Source: Lentisphaera araneosa HTCC2155 (GTDB lineage Bacteria > Verrucomicrobiota > Lentisphaeria > Lentisphaerales > Lentisphaeraceae). From it: DNA of 64,000 bases. The notes below the pieces were generated by a model. The model was not told the DNA's origin. It saw only the letters and a program-made list of their open reading frames with translations, and ran no database searches. The position numbers and the translations under genes are program-made. Location: contig NZ_ABCK01000003.1 in assembly GCF_000170755.1 (NCBI RefSeq), forward strand, positions 124,001 to 188,000, read 5' to 3'. Shown here in pieces: positions 16,956-25,687 of the stretch (position 1 is its first letter; each line of letters begins with the position of its first letter).

Positions 16956-18228
16956 TTACAATATAATCCTCAATTTCATTTTTTAGGTCATTCGGAGCGG
17001 TGCACTTTACATAGATGAAGTTATCGTCGTACTTTTCACTATGTACTTGGCATTGGCGGTGAATTAAAGCCATGAGGTCAAAACGATCAAAAGGAATGTT
17101 GAGTTCAACATCGAATAATTTGTGCTCGATGAGTTCACACATGCGTTCTTGGAGGAGTTCGATTCCTTGGCCAGATTTCACTGATATAAAAATACAGTCT
17201 GGATAGGCGCTTCGCAAGGAGGCTAGTCGATTAGAGTGCTCGACTTGGTCGATTTTGTTGAAAGCAATGATGGTTTTTTTCGTATCTGCGTCTAATTCGT
17301 TCAAAACCTTAAAAGTTGTGTCCATTTGCTGCAGGGCATCTGGATCAGAAGCATCAACGACATGGATGAGGAAATCTGCAACAACCGTTTCTTCTAGAGT
17401 CGCTTTGAAGGCTTCGACTAAATCATGTGGAAGTTTTCGGATGAAGCCTACCGTGTCGGTTAATAGTAATTCTTGATTGTTATTGAGTAAGATTCTGCGA
17501 GTTGTAGGATCGAGAGTCGCAAAAAGTTTGTCGTCAGCTAAGATTCCAGCGTTGGTGAGACGGTTAAGTAGGGAAGATTTACCTGCGTTGGTATAGCCCA
17601 CAATAGCGGCGTTTGGAACAGGTTTTTTTCTTCTCTGTTTACGCTGAGTGGCACGTTGTGAACGTACTTTTACGAGCTCTTTTTGTAGGCGACTTATTCT
17701 GGCTCGAACCATACGACGGTCGAGCTCAATTTGACGTTCGCCTTCCCCTTTCATGTTGGTGCCACCGCGTTGGCGTGATAAGTGAGTCCAGGCGCGTGTT
17801 AAACGGGGCAGATCGTATTCAGCACGAGCCAGGTCGATCTGGAGGCGAGCTTCCCGTGTGGTGGCACGCTGTGAGAAAATTTCTAAGATGACTTCGCGAC
17901 GGTCAATAACAGCTAGGCAGGATTCACGTTCCATATTCCTTTGTTGAGAAGGGCTGATATCGGCGTCGAAAACAATGATGCCTGCTTCGGCTTCCATGAC
18001 ATTATGGAAGAGTTCTTCTGCCTTTCCGCTAGTTAATAAGAAACGAGCGCTAGGTTTTTGATTGCGGATGGCTTTTTTACCAGCGACGTCGACGCCCATA
18101 GTTTGCATGAGTTCTTCAAGTTCTTCTAGGAGCTGGTCGCATTCTTCTTTTTCATCATTCTTTTTATAGACACCAACTAAAAATGCGGTGTTATTTATGT
18201 CGAGTTTTTTCTCGTCACTAATGCTCAT
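16924..18228 (-). CDS. hflX: GTPase HflX
   Basis: A 434-residue ribosome-associated GTPase. The N-terminal HflX domain contains the diagnostic RGGTNMKGEGERQIELDRR region. The G domain follows, with GYTNAGKSSL (Walker A), DTVGFIRKLP (G3) and NKIDQ (G4). HflX rescues or splits stalled and hibernating ribosomes in other bacteria, and the same role is inferred here. Its start overlaps the end of the TolA-like gene by 4 bases and its end overlaps the kinase start by 32 bases, which indicates translational coupling in one operon. Confidence 0.97.
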   Translation of the reverse strand: MSISDEKKLDINNTAFLVGVYKKNDEKEECDQLLEELEELMQTMGVDVAGKKAIRNQKPSARFLLTSGKAEELFHNVMEAEAGIIVFDADISPSQQRNMERESCLAVIDRREVILEIFSQRATTREARLQIDLARAEYDLPRLTRAWTHLSRQRGGTNMKGEGERQIELDRRMVRARISRLQKELVKVRSQRATQRKQRRKKPVPNAAIVGYTNAGKSSLLNRLTNAGILADDKLFATLDPTTRRILLNNNQELLLTDTVGFIRKLPHDLVEAFKATLEETVVADFLIHVVDASDPDALQQMDTTFKVLNELDADTKKTIIAFNKIDQVEHSNRLASLRSAYPDCIFISVKSGQGIELLQERMCELIEHKLFDVELNIPFDRFDLMALIHRQCQVHSEKYDDNFIYVKCTAPNDLKNEIEDYIVNATIPNTHRC

Positions 18229-19097
18229 ATTCTGCGGCCTAGCGTAAATGTTTCTGTGATTTGTTTAGCGTCCATGCCTTTAGGGAAAGCGGGTAATTTG
18301 GTGAGTCCTGCGAGGAATGTTTTAGCTGCGCGATTTAAGGCGGCGCTTTTAGCTGCCTTGATGATTTTTTTACTGATGATTCTACCACTGCGATCGATCG
18401 TGACTTGGACTGTGACTCGATCAGTAGTGCTTATTCCACTATCGAGATAGACTCGGTCCCATTGTTGGCCGAGGCCAGCTCCGAGAAGTGACTTATATTG
18501 ATTGTTGAGTTTGGATTGTTTGGCTGCGTTAGCTTTAGCCGCCGCTTTTTTCGCTGCGGCCGCTCGTTCTCTGGCGCGTCTATCGGCAGCCTCTTTTTGT
18601 CTTTTGAGTTCGGCTTTCCTATCGGCGTCGCGTTTAGCTTGAGCTTTACGCTCTCGCTCCTTTTTTGCCGCCGCCTCTTTTTGTGCGGCTGCTTTTTTCT
18701 CTGCATCGCGTTTGGCGCGAGCTTTTTGATCGCGAATTTTCTTTTCTTCGAGTGCTTTAGTTGCTTTCTTAAGGGCGTCTTTTTTAATTTGTTCTGCCTT
18801 CTCTTTAGCCTGCTTATCCAAGTCAGCTTTATTGGACTCAGGTGTTGCTTTTTTAGGGGGAGTTTCGGGTTTTGTTTCAGGCTCAGGAGTAGAGATGGGG
18901 GTTGTTATTGCTTTTGGTTTTGAGGTTGTGGGGCTAAGTTGGCTTAAGTCAACGCTGACGCTCAGGGAGTTCTCCACTTGTTCCTTTTTTTCCTTTTTGA
19001 AAAAAGGTAATATAAATAGAGAGAGTAGAGCGAGTCCGTGGATGATGACGGAAAATATTAAAATTGACTTTCGGCGTTTTTTCTTACTTTCATTCAT
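18225..19097 (-). CDS. TolA/TonB-like periplasm-spanning protein
   Basis: 290 residues. One N-terminal membrane helix (about 10-31) comes first, then a Pro/Thr/Ser segment (about 55-85), a long Lys/Ala/Glu-rich helical rod (about 88-200) like domain II of TolA, and a C-terminal TonB/TolA-type domain (about 205-290: DRVTVQVTIDRSGRIISKKI). With the two preceding genes it makes a Tol or Ton energy-transduction set linking inner and outer membranes. TolA is favoured by the long KA-rich rod, but TolB and Pal are not in the window, so the assignment stays open. Confidence 0.85.
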   Translation of the reverse strand: MNESKKKRRKSILIFSVIIHGLALLSLFILPFFKKEKKEQVENSLSVSVDLSQLSPTTSKPKAITTPISTPEPETKPETPPKKATPESNKADLDKQAKEKAEQIKKDALKKATKALEEKKIRDQKARAKRDAEKKAAAQKEAAAKKERERKAQAKRDADRKAELKRQKEAADRRARERAAAAKKAAAKANAAKQSKLNNQYKSLLGAGLGQQWDRVYLDSGISTTDRVTVQVTIDRSGRIISKKIIKAAKSAALNRAAKTFLAGLTKLPAFPKGMDAKQITETFTLGRRI

Positions 19098-19103
19098 TAT
19101 GAT

Positions 19104-19496
19104 TTAATTCTCACTGGAAGTGCCGAGGGAAACGTCACTTATACCGGCTTTTTTGATCGCGCGTAGGACAGAGATTACTTCTCCGTAAGGTCGGCCTTCG
19201 TCTGCTTTTACTGTGAATACCTTATTAGTTGTGTCCATATTTAGGATGTAGTTTTCAAGTTCGTCAATGGTGAGCTTGTTACCTTCTATGACGACTTCTC
19301 CATCTGCATTGTACCAAACAGTGGTTTCTAATTCTGGCTGAGGAGGTGCCTGATCGGTCATCTGTGGTAATTTGATGCGGTTTTCCATGGCAGGCATGGT
19401 TACCATAAAGGTAATAAGTAGAATAAAAGTTATGTCGACCAAGGGGGTGACATCAATATTTGAGAGGACGGCGTTTTCACGGTGACGTCTCGCCAT
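19104..19496 (-). CDS. ExbD/TolR family biopolymer transport protein
   Basis: 130 residues. An NIDVTPLVDITFILLITFMV segment is the single membrane helix, with the proton-relay Asp of this family (TPLVDI). A small periplasmic domain follows, ending in a region like the TolR peptidoglycan-binding fold (VKADEGRPYGEVISVLRAIKKAG). It works with the ExbB/TolQ-like protein encoded one base upstream and the TolA-like protein six bases downstream to use the proton motive force at the envelope. Confidence 0.93.
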   Translation of the reverse strand: MARRHRENAVLSNIDVTPLVDITFILLITFMVTMPAMENRIKLPQMTDQAPPQPELETTVWYNADGEVVIEGNKLTIDELENYILNMDTTNKVFTVKADEGRPYGEVISVLRAIKKAGISDVSLGTSSEN

Positions 19497-19497
19497 T

Positions 19498-20208
19498 TTA
19501 CTTTTTCACTCTATGTAATGTAAGGTTTCCGATGTAGAAATCGGTGAAATTGTCCATGTGCGAAATAAGGGTGCGGATTTTTGCGGTGAGTAAGTTGTAG
19601 CCAACAACTGAAGGTATGGCGACCAAAAGACCTGCAACTGTTGTTAGTAGTGCGCCAGCAATACCTGGTGCAATCGCTGCAATGTTAGCTGAGCCATGTT
19701 CAGCCATACCGCCGAAAGAAGTCATTACTCCATAGACAGTGCCAAGTAATCCACAGAAAGGGCTGACTGAGACAATAGTTGAAAGCGAGCTCATTTTTCC
19801 TTCATAGCGTAGGATTTCGTCATTTACCGCCTGTTCCATTGACTTACGGACGGATTCGATTTCGATTGATGAGATTTGACGAGGCAATAAATTATCATGT
19901 GCGAAGGATAGCAACTCATGTTCATTAGTATGGAGTAGAGAAATAAGTTGGTGGTTGGCTGAGGTATAAACTTTTCCAATTGGGTGGTCTGAATTGAATT
20001 CTTGGGTACACTTTAATAAGCAAGATCCGCGATCTTGAAGTTGGGACTTGAGTTGAAATGCATTTTTTAGAGCCGTTTTCACTTCAATCCATTTTTCTAG
20101 CATTAAAAACCAAGAGACTATCGACACTAAAAAGAGAAGAAGTACGATGAAGCGCCCGAAATTATCGGACATCAAGAAGTAGTAATAAGGTGAACTTTCG
20201 TCAAACAT
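19498..20208 (-). CDS. MotA/TolQ/ExbB family proton channel
   Basis: 236 residues with three membrane helices (about 18-38, 150-172 and 180-205) and the family's conserved stretch from SVSPFCGLLGTVYGVMTSF to AGLLVAIPSVVGYN. Length and layout fit TolQ (about 230 residues) as well as ExbB. It is the first gene of an operon continuing with ExbD/TolR-like, TolA-like, hflX and the cNMP kinase. It probably forms the ion-conducting ring of the complex. Confidence 0.93.
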   Translation of the reverse strand: MFDESSPYYYFLMSDNFGRFIVLLLFLVSIVSWFLMLEKWIEVKTALKNAFQLKSQLQDRGSCLLKCTQEFNSDHPIGKVYTSANHQLISLLHTNEHELLSFAHDNLLPRQISSIEIESVRKSMEQAVNDEILRYEGKMSSLSTIVSVSPFCGLLGTVYGVMTSFGGMAEHGSANIAAIAPGIAGALLTTVAGLLVAIPSVVGYNLLTAKIRTLISHMDNFTDFYIGNLTLHRVKK

Positions 20209-20452
20209 GCAAGTGCTTTTGGTTTTTAAGGTTTAGTTAAGGTAAAAGTGGCGTAATTATCTGATATTAAGTCTTTGGGCCTTAAAATCAAGAGATTTAT
20301 TGCCATAATTTCTAGTTCTCCCCTCAAAAAAGGACTTGTGTTGTTTGAATTACATTTGCAGATATGGTAATATTATCAGCAGTTCGAGCTAGTTTACCAT
20401 TATGGAGTATGAGCTTTAAAGATTTTGTCAAAAAAAAATGTGAGATATAAAT

Positions 20453-21229
20453 ATGAGTGACAACATACCAAGACCACCACGTCCACCACGTCCAGGAGCA
20501 CAAACATCAGCAGCTCCAGTCCCAAGAAGCGGTATTCGCCCTGGTGGAGATAGTGCAAACGATTTTGGTGACACCCGTACAGTTATTTTATCCCGTAAAA
20601 GCATGAGCATGATGCAGACTAAGAAGGATGGAGAAAGTAAAGCTCCAGTCCAGCCTGCAACACCTCCGGCAATGCAAAAAGCCAGAGTTGAGAATGGAAC
20701 GGTGCATTGTGTGAAATGTTCAGCGAGTTTTCCTATTGTTTCTGATGAATTTTATGGTGCAGTAGTAGAATGTCCTGATTGTGCCGCTGAATTTGTGATT
20801 CCTACAAAAGCAGAATTGGCCTCTCCAGCAGCAGCACCCGCACCCGCGGCAGCACCTGCTCCGGCTCCTGCAGCAGCACCGAAAAAATCTGCTAAGAAGC
20901 GTAAGCCAGTTAGAAACGTTCCTAAGTATATTGAAAGCGAAGTTAAAGACTCTGAAGAAGTTATTTTTTGTGATACGAAAGACCTTGGAAGCGGAAGCCA
21001 AGCAGGCATAGTTGGTGGTATCGTTGCTATGGCTGGAGGTATCGGTGGAGCTGTGATGGGTGGCGGTATCGGTATTGGAGTAGCTGGCGGCGTTGGTGTA
21101 CTCGGAATTATTCTTGGTATTGTACTCGGTAAAAAAGCTGGAGGCAAGGTTACAACTGCTATTACTGACGAGCGAATTGTTGTCAAGCCTGAGTCAGGTG
21201 ACTGGGTTGTACAAAGTGAGCTTGAGTAG
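20453..21229 (+). CDS. Zinc-ribbon protein with glycine-rich membrane segment
   Basis: 258 residues of unknown function. It has a Pro/Arg-rich N-terminus (PRPPRPPRPG), a zinc ribbon (CVKC ... CPDC, about residues 87-110), an Ala/Pro linker (about 126-145), a basic patch (KKSAKKRKPVR), and a strongly hydrophobic glycine-zipper segment (about 184-225) that could insert in a membrane. A short C-terminal domain (VTTAITDERIVVKPESGDW) resembles a PH-like fragment. The ribbon looks like those on the kinases at 855 and 60533, so a role in the same signalling network is possible but unproven. Confidence 0.75.
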   Translation: MSDNIPRPPRPPRPGAQTSAAPVPRSGIRPGGDSANDFGDTRTVILSRKSMSMMQTKKDGESKAPVQPATPPAMQKARVENGTVHCVKCSASFPIVSDEFYGAVVECPDCAAEFVIPTKAELASPAAAPAPAAAPAPAPAAAPKKSAKKRKPVRNVPKYIESEVKDSEEVIFCDTKDLGSGSQAGIVGGIVAMAGGIGGAVMGGGIGIGVAGGVGVLGIILGIVLGKKAGGKVTTAITDERIVVKPESGDWVVQSELE

Positions 21230-21253
21230 TTCAAAATAAAATAAGTTTTGGTT

Positions 21254-21283
21254 AACCGCAATTCGAAATAGAATTGCGGTTTT
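21254..21283 (+). terminator. Hairpin terminator
   Basis: AACCGCAATTC (21254-21264) pairs with GAATTGCGGTT (21271-21281), an 11-bp stem with a short T run, 24 bases after the zinc-ribbon gene. Confidence 0.75.
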
Positions 21284-21302
21284 CCTATTTTTAGGATAAA
21301 AC

Positions 21303-22355
21303 ATGAATAAAAAAATATTGGCCTTTTTATGTCTGCTTTTAAGTTTAAGTGCGTATTCTCAATCATTTGATTCAGAATCACTTAAGAAGAGCGCTGAAAA
21401 AGGCGATGAGTTTTCACAGTTTTTACTTGGTTTACTTTATAAAAATGGTCAAGGTGTTGAGCAGAGTTTTGTGAATGCCGCTGAGCAATTTATGGCAGCG
21501 GCTAGTCAAGGTAATGGTGCTGCTTGTCACGAGTTGGGTAAGTTTTATGAGGCTGGTTATGCGTATAGACAATCCTACGAAAAGGCTGCTGAGTGGTACC
21601 GTCGTGGTATTGTGTTTGGTGAAAAACGTTGTGTCTATTCGCTTGCCAAGCTTTTGACTGAGTCTCGTGTAGAAAAGAAGGCTAAAGAAGATTCGGATAA
21701 AATGTTTGAGCAGGCTTGGGATCATTTCGAAGAGCGTGCGAAAAATGATGAAGTGGAAGCGAATTATTTTTTAGGAAAAATGAGTTTTAATGGTTGGGGG
21801 ACTTTGCGGAGTCCGCATGAAGCGCTCAAATATTTTAAACTTGGTGCTGATGCGTTTGATGGAGCTAGCCTATATGAATGCGCACGCTTTTACCTCAAGG
21901 GGATTATCGTTGAGTCAAATGCAAAGAAGGGGATTGATTACTTGGAGTTAGCAGAAGAGAATTACTCAGTAGAAGCAATTAAAATGAAATTGCGTTTGGC
22001 ACAAGTTGGAGATAAGTACTTATTCTTATTGCCGAGTCGTGAGCAGCAAATGCTGATTGAAAAGAAGCTTGCTGACCGTGGTGTTTCGGAATTTCAATAT
22101 TCGTACAGCATGCGACTTAAGAAATATAATATGAAAAAATTTAGGCTATCAGGCTTATCTTACTTAAAATCAGCTGCGGACCAGCAATGGATTCCAGCAG
22201 AATATGAACTGGGGCAAATTTTACTCTTTGGTAAATATGCTGTTGATCAAGATGTTCAGCGTGGCCAACGTTACATTGAATCGGCTGCTGATGGTGGACA
22301 TGCAAAATCAAAGCGTTTGATGCATGAACTGAGAAAGCACTCAGGAAAAAAATAA
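21303..22355 (+). CDS. Secreted Sel1-repeat (TPR-like) protein
   Basis: 350 residues with a signal peptide (about 1-20, ending SAYSQ) and several Sel1-type repeats: EFSQFLLGLLYKNGQGVEQS, ACHELGKFYEAGYAYRQS, and near the C-terminus AEYELGQILLFGKYAVDQD. Such repeats form alpha-solenoid scaffolds for protein-protein contacts. Export suggests a periplasmic adaptor. The partner is unknown. It ends one base from the convergent cutA gene. Confidence 0.9.
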   Translation: MNKKILAFLCLLLSLSAYSQSFDSESLKKSAEKGDEFSQFLLGLLYKNGQGVEQSFVNAAEQFMAAASQGNGAACHELGKFYEAGYAYRQSYEKAAEWYRRGIVFGEKRCVYSLAKLLTESRVEKKAKEDSDKMFEQAWDHFEERAKNDEVEANYFLGKMSFNGWGTLRSPHEALKYFKLGADAFDGASLYECARFYLKGIIVESNAKKGIDYLELAEENYSVEAIKMKLRLAQVGDKYLFLLPSREQQMLIEKKLADRGVSEFQYSYSMRLKKYNMKKFRLSGLSYLKSAADQQWIPAEYELGQILLFGKYAVDQDVQRGQRYIESAADGGHAKSKRLMHELRKHSGKK

Positions 22356-22356
22356 T

Positions 22357-22659
22357 TTATTGATTATTCAGCCAAGCTTCAAAAGGAGTGTTGGTTTTTG
22401 TGGGTGAGAACTGAAGAATGCAGGGGCATTCGTATGAATGTAGTTCAGTAATTCTATCTTCAACACCTTGCTTATTCTCCTCCTTGCATTTAGCGAATAA
22501 GAGGAATTCTTCTTCATCCTTAACTATGCCTTCCCAAACATAAAGTGAATTAATGTTTGGGATGATGTTGGCGCAGGCAATAAGCCCTTCTTTCAGTAAA
22601 GAAGAAGCAATGAATTTAGCTTCTTCTTTACTTGAACAAGGCGTGTAAACTAAGAGCAT
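22357..22659 (-). CDS. cutA: CutA family divalent-cation tolerance protein
   Basis: A 100-residue trimeric CutA1-type protein. The conserved strands LLVYTPCSSKEEAKFIASSLL, LYVWEGIVKDEEEFLLFAKC and the ELHSYECPCIL motif are all present, and the length is that of the family. CutA is linked to copper and divalent metal tolerance in other bacteria, though its biochemical role is unsettled. It is the last gene of an ftsK-rodZ-pgm-cutA operon; its ATG shares a base with the pgm stop. Confidence 0.95.
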   Translation of the reverse strand: MLLVYTPCSSKEEAKFIASSLLKEGLIACANIIPNINSLYVWEGIVKDEEEFLLFAKCKEENKQGVEDRITELHSYECPCILQFSPTKTNTPFEAWLNNQ

Positions 22660-24284
22660 TAGCTGATGGCGCTGTCTACGATTTCTTGAGCATCTTTCTG
22701 GAGCTCTTTCAAGTGCTCTTCACTGATGAAACTTTCTGCATAAATTTTGTAAATATCTTCAGTGCCTGAAGGGCGAGCAGCAAACCAACCAGATTCGGTT
22801 GTTACTTTAAGTCCGCCAATAGCAGCGCCGTTGCCGCTTGCGTGGCTGAGTTTCTCTAGGATAGGGAAACCTGCGACAGAAGTGGCACTGATGTCTTCGG
22901 GAGAAAGCTTTTTAAGTTTGTCTTTCTGCTCTGGACTAGCAGCGGCATCAATCCTTGCGTAGATGGGAGCGCCATGTGTCTCAGTCAATTCCTGGTAGAG
23001 TTGGCCTGGATCTTTTTTGGTGACAGCAAGGATTTCAGCTGCGAGTAGGCAGAGGATAATTCCGTCTTTATCGGTTGTCCAGACTTTACCATTTTTTCTA
23101 AGGAATGATGCGCCTGCACTTTCTTCGCCTCCAAAAGCGATCTTTTGAGAGACGAGGCCATCGACAAACCACTTGAAGCCAACAGGGACTTCGCAGATAG
23201 TGCGCTTAATTTCTGAGCCAACTTTATCAATCATGCTAGAGCTTACTAGGGTTTTACCAACTTCTAAGTTTTGGTTCCATTCAGTTCTGTTTTCGTAGAG
23301 ATACTTGATGGCAACAGATAAATAGTGATTCGGATTGAGTAAGCCCGATGAGCGTGTAACGATGCCGTGACGATCGCTGTCCGGGTCATTGCCAAAGGCG
23401 ATATCGTATTGGTCTTTGAGTTTAATTAGAGAGCTCATTGCCCATGGAGAGGAACAATCCATGCGGATTTTACCATCGCGGTCACAAGTCATGAATTTAA
23501 AAGTGGGGTCAACCGAGTCGTTGACGACAGTGATGTCGAGGCCGTATTTTTCCACAATTGGTTCCCAGTAAGGAAGGCTAGCTCCGCCTAGTGGGTCTGC
23601 GGCTATTTTGATCTTAGCGTCTTTGATGGCCTGCATGTCGATTACATTTTCTAGATCATTGACGTAGTTAGGGATGTAGTCATAGGCTTTGATGTTTGCT
23701 GAGTCAAGTACTTGGTCGGCATTAATTTTTTTGACATCTTTGAGTTCGTTGGCAATGATGTCGTTGGCACGGTTTTCAACCCAAGTGGTGATGTCAGTAT
23801 TAGCGGGCCCACCGTCAATTGAATTGTATTTGAAGCCACCATCTTCTGGTGGATTGTGAGAAGGGGTGATGACAATGCCATCGGCTAAGGCTTTATTTTC
23901 TTCGTTCCATGTGAGGATTGCATGGGATATAACGGGAGTTGGGCTGGGCCCAAAGTCGTCTTGATAATAAGCTTCCACATCATTGGCGGCGAGAACTTGT
24001 AAACATGAGATGAGAGCTGGTTTCGAAAGTGCATGTGTATCAATGCCTACGTAGAGGGGGCCATTGATGTTTTGAGATTTGCGGTACTCGCAAATAGCTT
24101 GTGAAATAGCTAGGATATGAGTTTCGTTAAAGGATGACTTTAAGGAGCTGCCGCGATGACCTGATGTGCCAAAGCTTACGGGGGCAAGGTTTGTTTTTTT
24201 GTCAGTGTAAGCGAGGAGTAGTTCGTCGATATTGAGGAGTTGGTCGTTTGTGGGTAATTGGCCAGCTTGAGGGTGTGTAGACAT
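22659..24284 (-). CDS. pgm: Phosphoglucomutase (alpha-D-glucose type)
   Basis: 541 residues, the usual length for the alpha-D-glucose-1-phosphate-specific enzyme that interconverts glucose 1- and 6-phosphate. The phosphoserine loop is VITPSHNPPEDGGFKYN, the metal loop DPDSDRHG, the sugar-binding loop FGGEESAGASF and the phosphate-binding loop RPSGTEDIYKIYAES. All catalytic elements are present. The GTSGHRG near residue 45 is the first family motif. In an operon with ftsK and rodZ upstream, it may supply hexose phosphate for envelope or glycogen synthesis. Confidence 0.97.
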   Translation of the reverse strand: MSTHPQAGQLPTNDQLLNIDELLLAYTDKKTNLAPVSFGTSGHRGSSLKSSFNETHILAISQAICEYRKSQNINGPLYVGIDTHALSKPALISCLQVLAANDVEAYYQDDFGPSPTPVISHAILTWNEENKALADGIVITPSHNPPEDGGFKYNSIDGGPANTDITTWVENRANDIIANELKDVKKINADQVLDSANIKAYDYIPNYVNDLENVIDMQAIKDAKIKIAADPLGGASLPYWEPIVEKYGLDITVVNDSVDPTFKFMTCDRDGKIRMDCSSPWAMSSLIKLKDQYDIAFGNDPDSDRHGIVTRSSGLLNPNHYLSVAIKYLYENRTEWNQNLEVGKTLVSSSMIDKVGSEIKRTICEVPVGFKWFVDGLVSQKIAFGGEESAGASFLRKNGKVWTTDKDGIILCLLAAEILAVTKKDPGQLYQELTETHGAPIYARIDAAASPEQKDKLKKLSPEDISATSVAGFPILEKLSHASGNGAAIGGLKVTTESGWFAARPSGTEDIYKIYAESFISEEHLKELQKDAQEIVDSAIS

Positions 24285-24292
24285 GTGAGGTC

Positions 24293-25687
24293 CTATTTAT
24301 TGGGTACTTTTAATCTAGGTATAGGGATGGAAACTTCTTGGTGGAAGTTATTTAAATTAACTTGCTCTTCTGCTTTGAATACAGGAACAGGAGAGTAGAA
24401 ATGTTTGGCTGTAAAACCTATAGCAATCAGGCCTAGGATAAGGACTATGACAAAGATGGCACTCCATTTTTGAAGTGTGGAGTTAGCGGGTTTACTAGCA
24501 AATTTATCGGGGCCTTTTTGGGCTATATTATATTGCGTATCAAATTCTTCGCCACATAAATCAGCATAGAGCTTAAGAGCTTTAGGGTACTCTATATTTA
24601 ATTCATGACACAGGTTTTTAATATAGCTTTTGGTATAAATGGGGTCGGGTAGGCTTGATCGGTTCTCTTCTTCAAGAGCAATGATATAAGCTTCTTTTAT
24701 ATTGGTGCGTCTGGCTAATTCTTTGATAGTGTAGCTCGCTTTTTGGCGAGCGCTCATAAGCATAGAGCCGATGCTGGAATCGTCTTCCATTTCGTAAATA
24801 GTTGGCGAGTTTTTGATGCGACGAGGTTCGTCTTCCTCTGAATGGATTTTATCAAAGAGTTCGTCTTGGTGATTGCTTGTCTTGTCTTCGTCGCTTTCGC
24901 CATCGGCCTCTAGTTCATTGCCGCTTAGTTCAAATACACTTTCTTGAGCTGCGGTATTGAGTACTTCTTCATATTCCTCGAGTTCTTGTATATGGGGAGG
25001 AGGGGCCGTGTTAAAAGAGCGTGAGCTTTGAGATTCTTCAGTGATTTCGACTGATGTTAAAGAAAGCTTGCCTTCATCACCTGGAAGAGGTTTGTTACGA
25101 AGAATTATTGTTCTAGGAGAGTGTTCACTAGGCTCGGGAACAGGGTCATTATCTTCTAAATTTTTTATTGAATCAGAGTTGTGTGGGGCTTCTAGTTCAT
25201 TTGGTTTAGCCTTGGTGCCACTGAAAAGCTCTCCGTCCATGCTGTTGATGGGAGGAGTTTGTTGCTGCTCGCGCTCTTGATGAAGTGTCGTTGGATTTGT
25301 TTCTTGGTCAAAATTTTCTACTTCTTCAATAGGCGCAGTAGCGTCTTCGTATGTGGGGTCGCTTATTTCTTCACTAGATTCAGGATTGGTTTCCGAATTA
25401 GCTTTCTTGATGAGCAAAGAAGGAGGGGTTTCGTGGCTATTAGAAGTTTTGATTTTTAGCCCTGACGATTGCGGTGCTTGACTAGAGCGTGAATTTAAGT
25501 CAGCGGTATTTTCTCTGCATGCAGTGCTTTTGATCTTTAGTGTTTTTTCAGCTGAATCTTGCGTGTCTGATGTCACCTCAGTAGGCGAGGACGATATGTC
25601 TTCGGCTTTCTTTAAAATCAGTGGTTTTGGAGTCTCGTTGTAGAGTGGGAGTTCCTGTTCAAATAAGTTGTCATCTTCGGTACTCAT
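24293..25687 (-). CDS. RodZ-like helix-turn-helix membrane protein
   Basis: 464 residues. The first ~290 are acidic, Ser/Glu-rich and probably disordered. A Cro-type HTH_25 domain follows (about 305-375: IGSMLMSARQKASYTIKELARRTNIKEAYIIALEE), then one membrane helix (about 410-432) and a short periplasmic tail. HTH then single helix is the RodZ plan, but RodZ normally has the HTH at the N-terminus, so the long acidic leader is unusual. RodZ ties MreB to the membrane in rod-shape control. Its start overlaps the ftsK stop by 4 bases (ATGA). Confidence 0.82.
   Translation of the reverse strand: MSTEDDNLFEQELPLYNETPKPLILKKAEDISSSPTEVTSDTQDSAEKTLKIKSTACRENTADLNSRSSQAPQSSGLKIKTSNSHETPPSLLIKKANSETNPESSEEISDPTYEDATAPIEEVENFDQETNPTTLHQEREQQQTPPINSMDGELFSGTKAKPNELEAPHNSDSIKNLEDNDPVPEPSEHSPRTIILRNKPLPGDEGKLSLTSVEITEESQSSRSFNTAPPPHIQELEEYEEVLNTAAQESVFELSGNELEADGESDEDKTSNHQDELFDKIHSEEDEPRRIKNSPTIYEMEDDSSIGSMLMSARQKASYTIKELARRTNIKEAYIIALEEENRSSLPDPIYTKSYIKNLCHELNIEYPKALKLYADLCGEEFDTQYNIAQKGPDKFASKPANSTLQKWSAIFVIVLILGLIAIGFTAKHFYSPVPVFKAEEQVNLNNFHQEVSIPIPRLKVPNK

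Noticed and set aside
18498-18923. Membrane-like plus-strand frame opposite the TolA-like rod
   Set aside because: It is the complement of Lys/Ala repeats (Phe/Cys/Leu) and has no ribosome site; artefact of composition.
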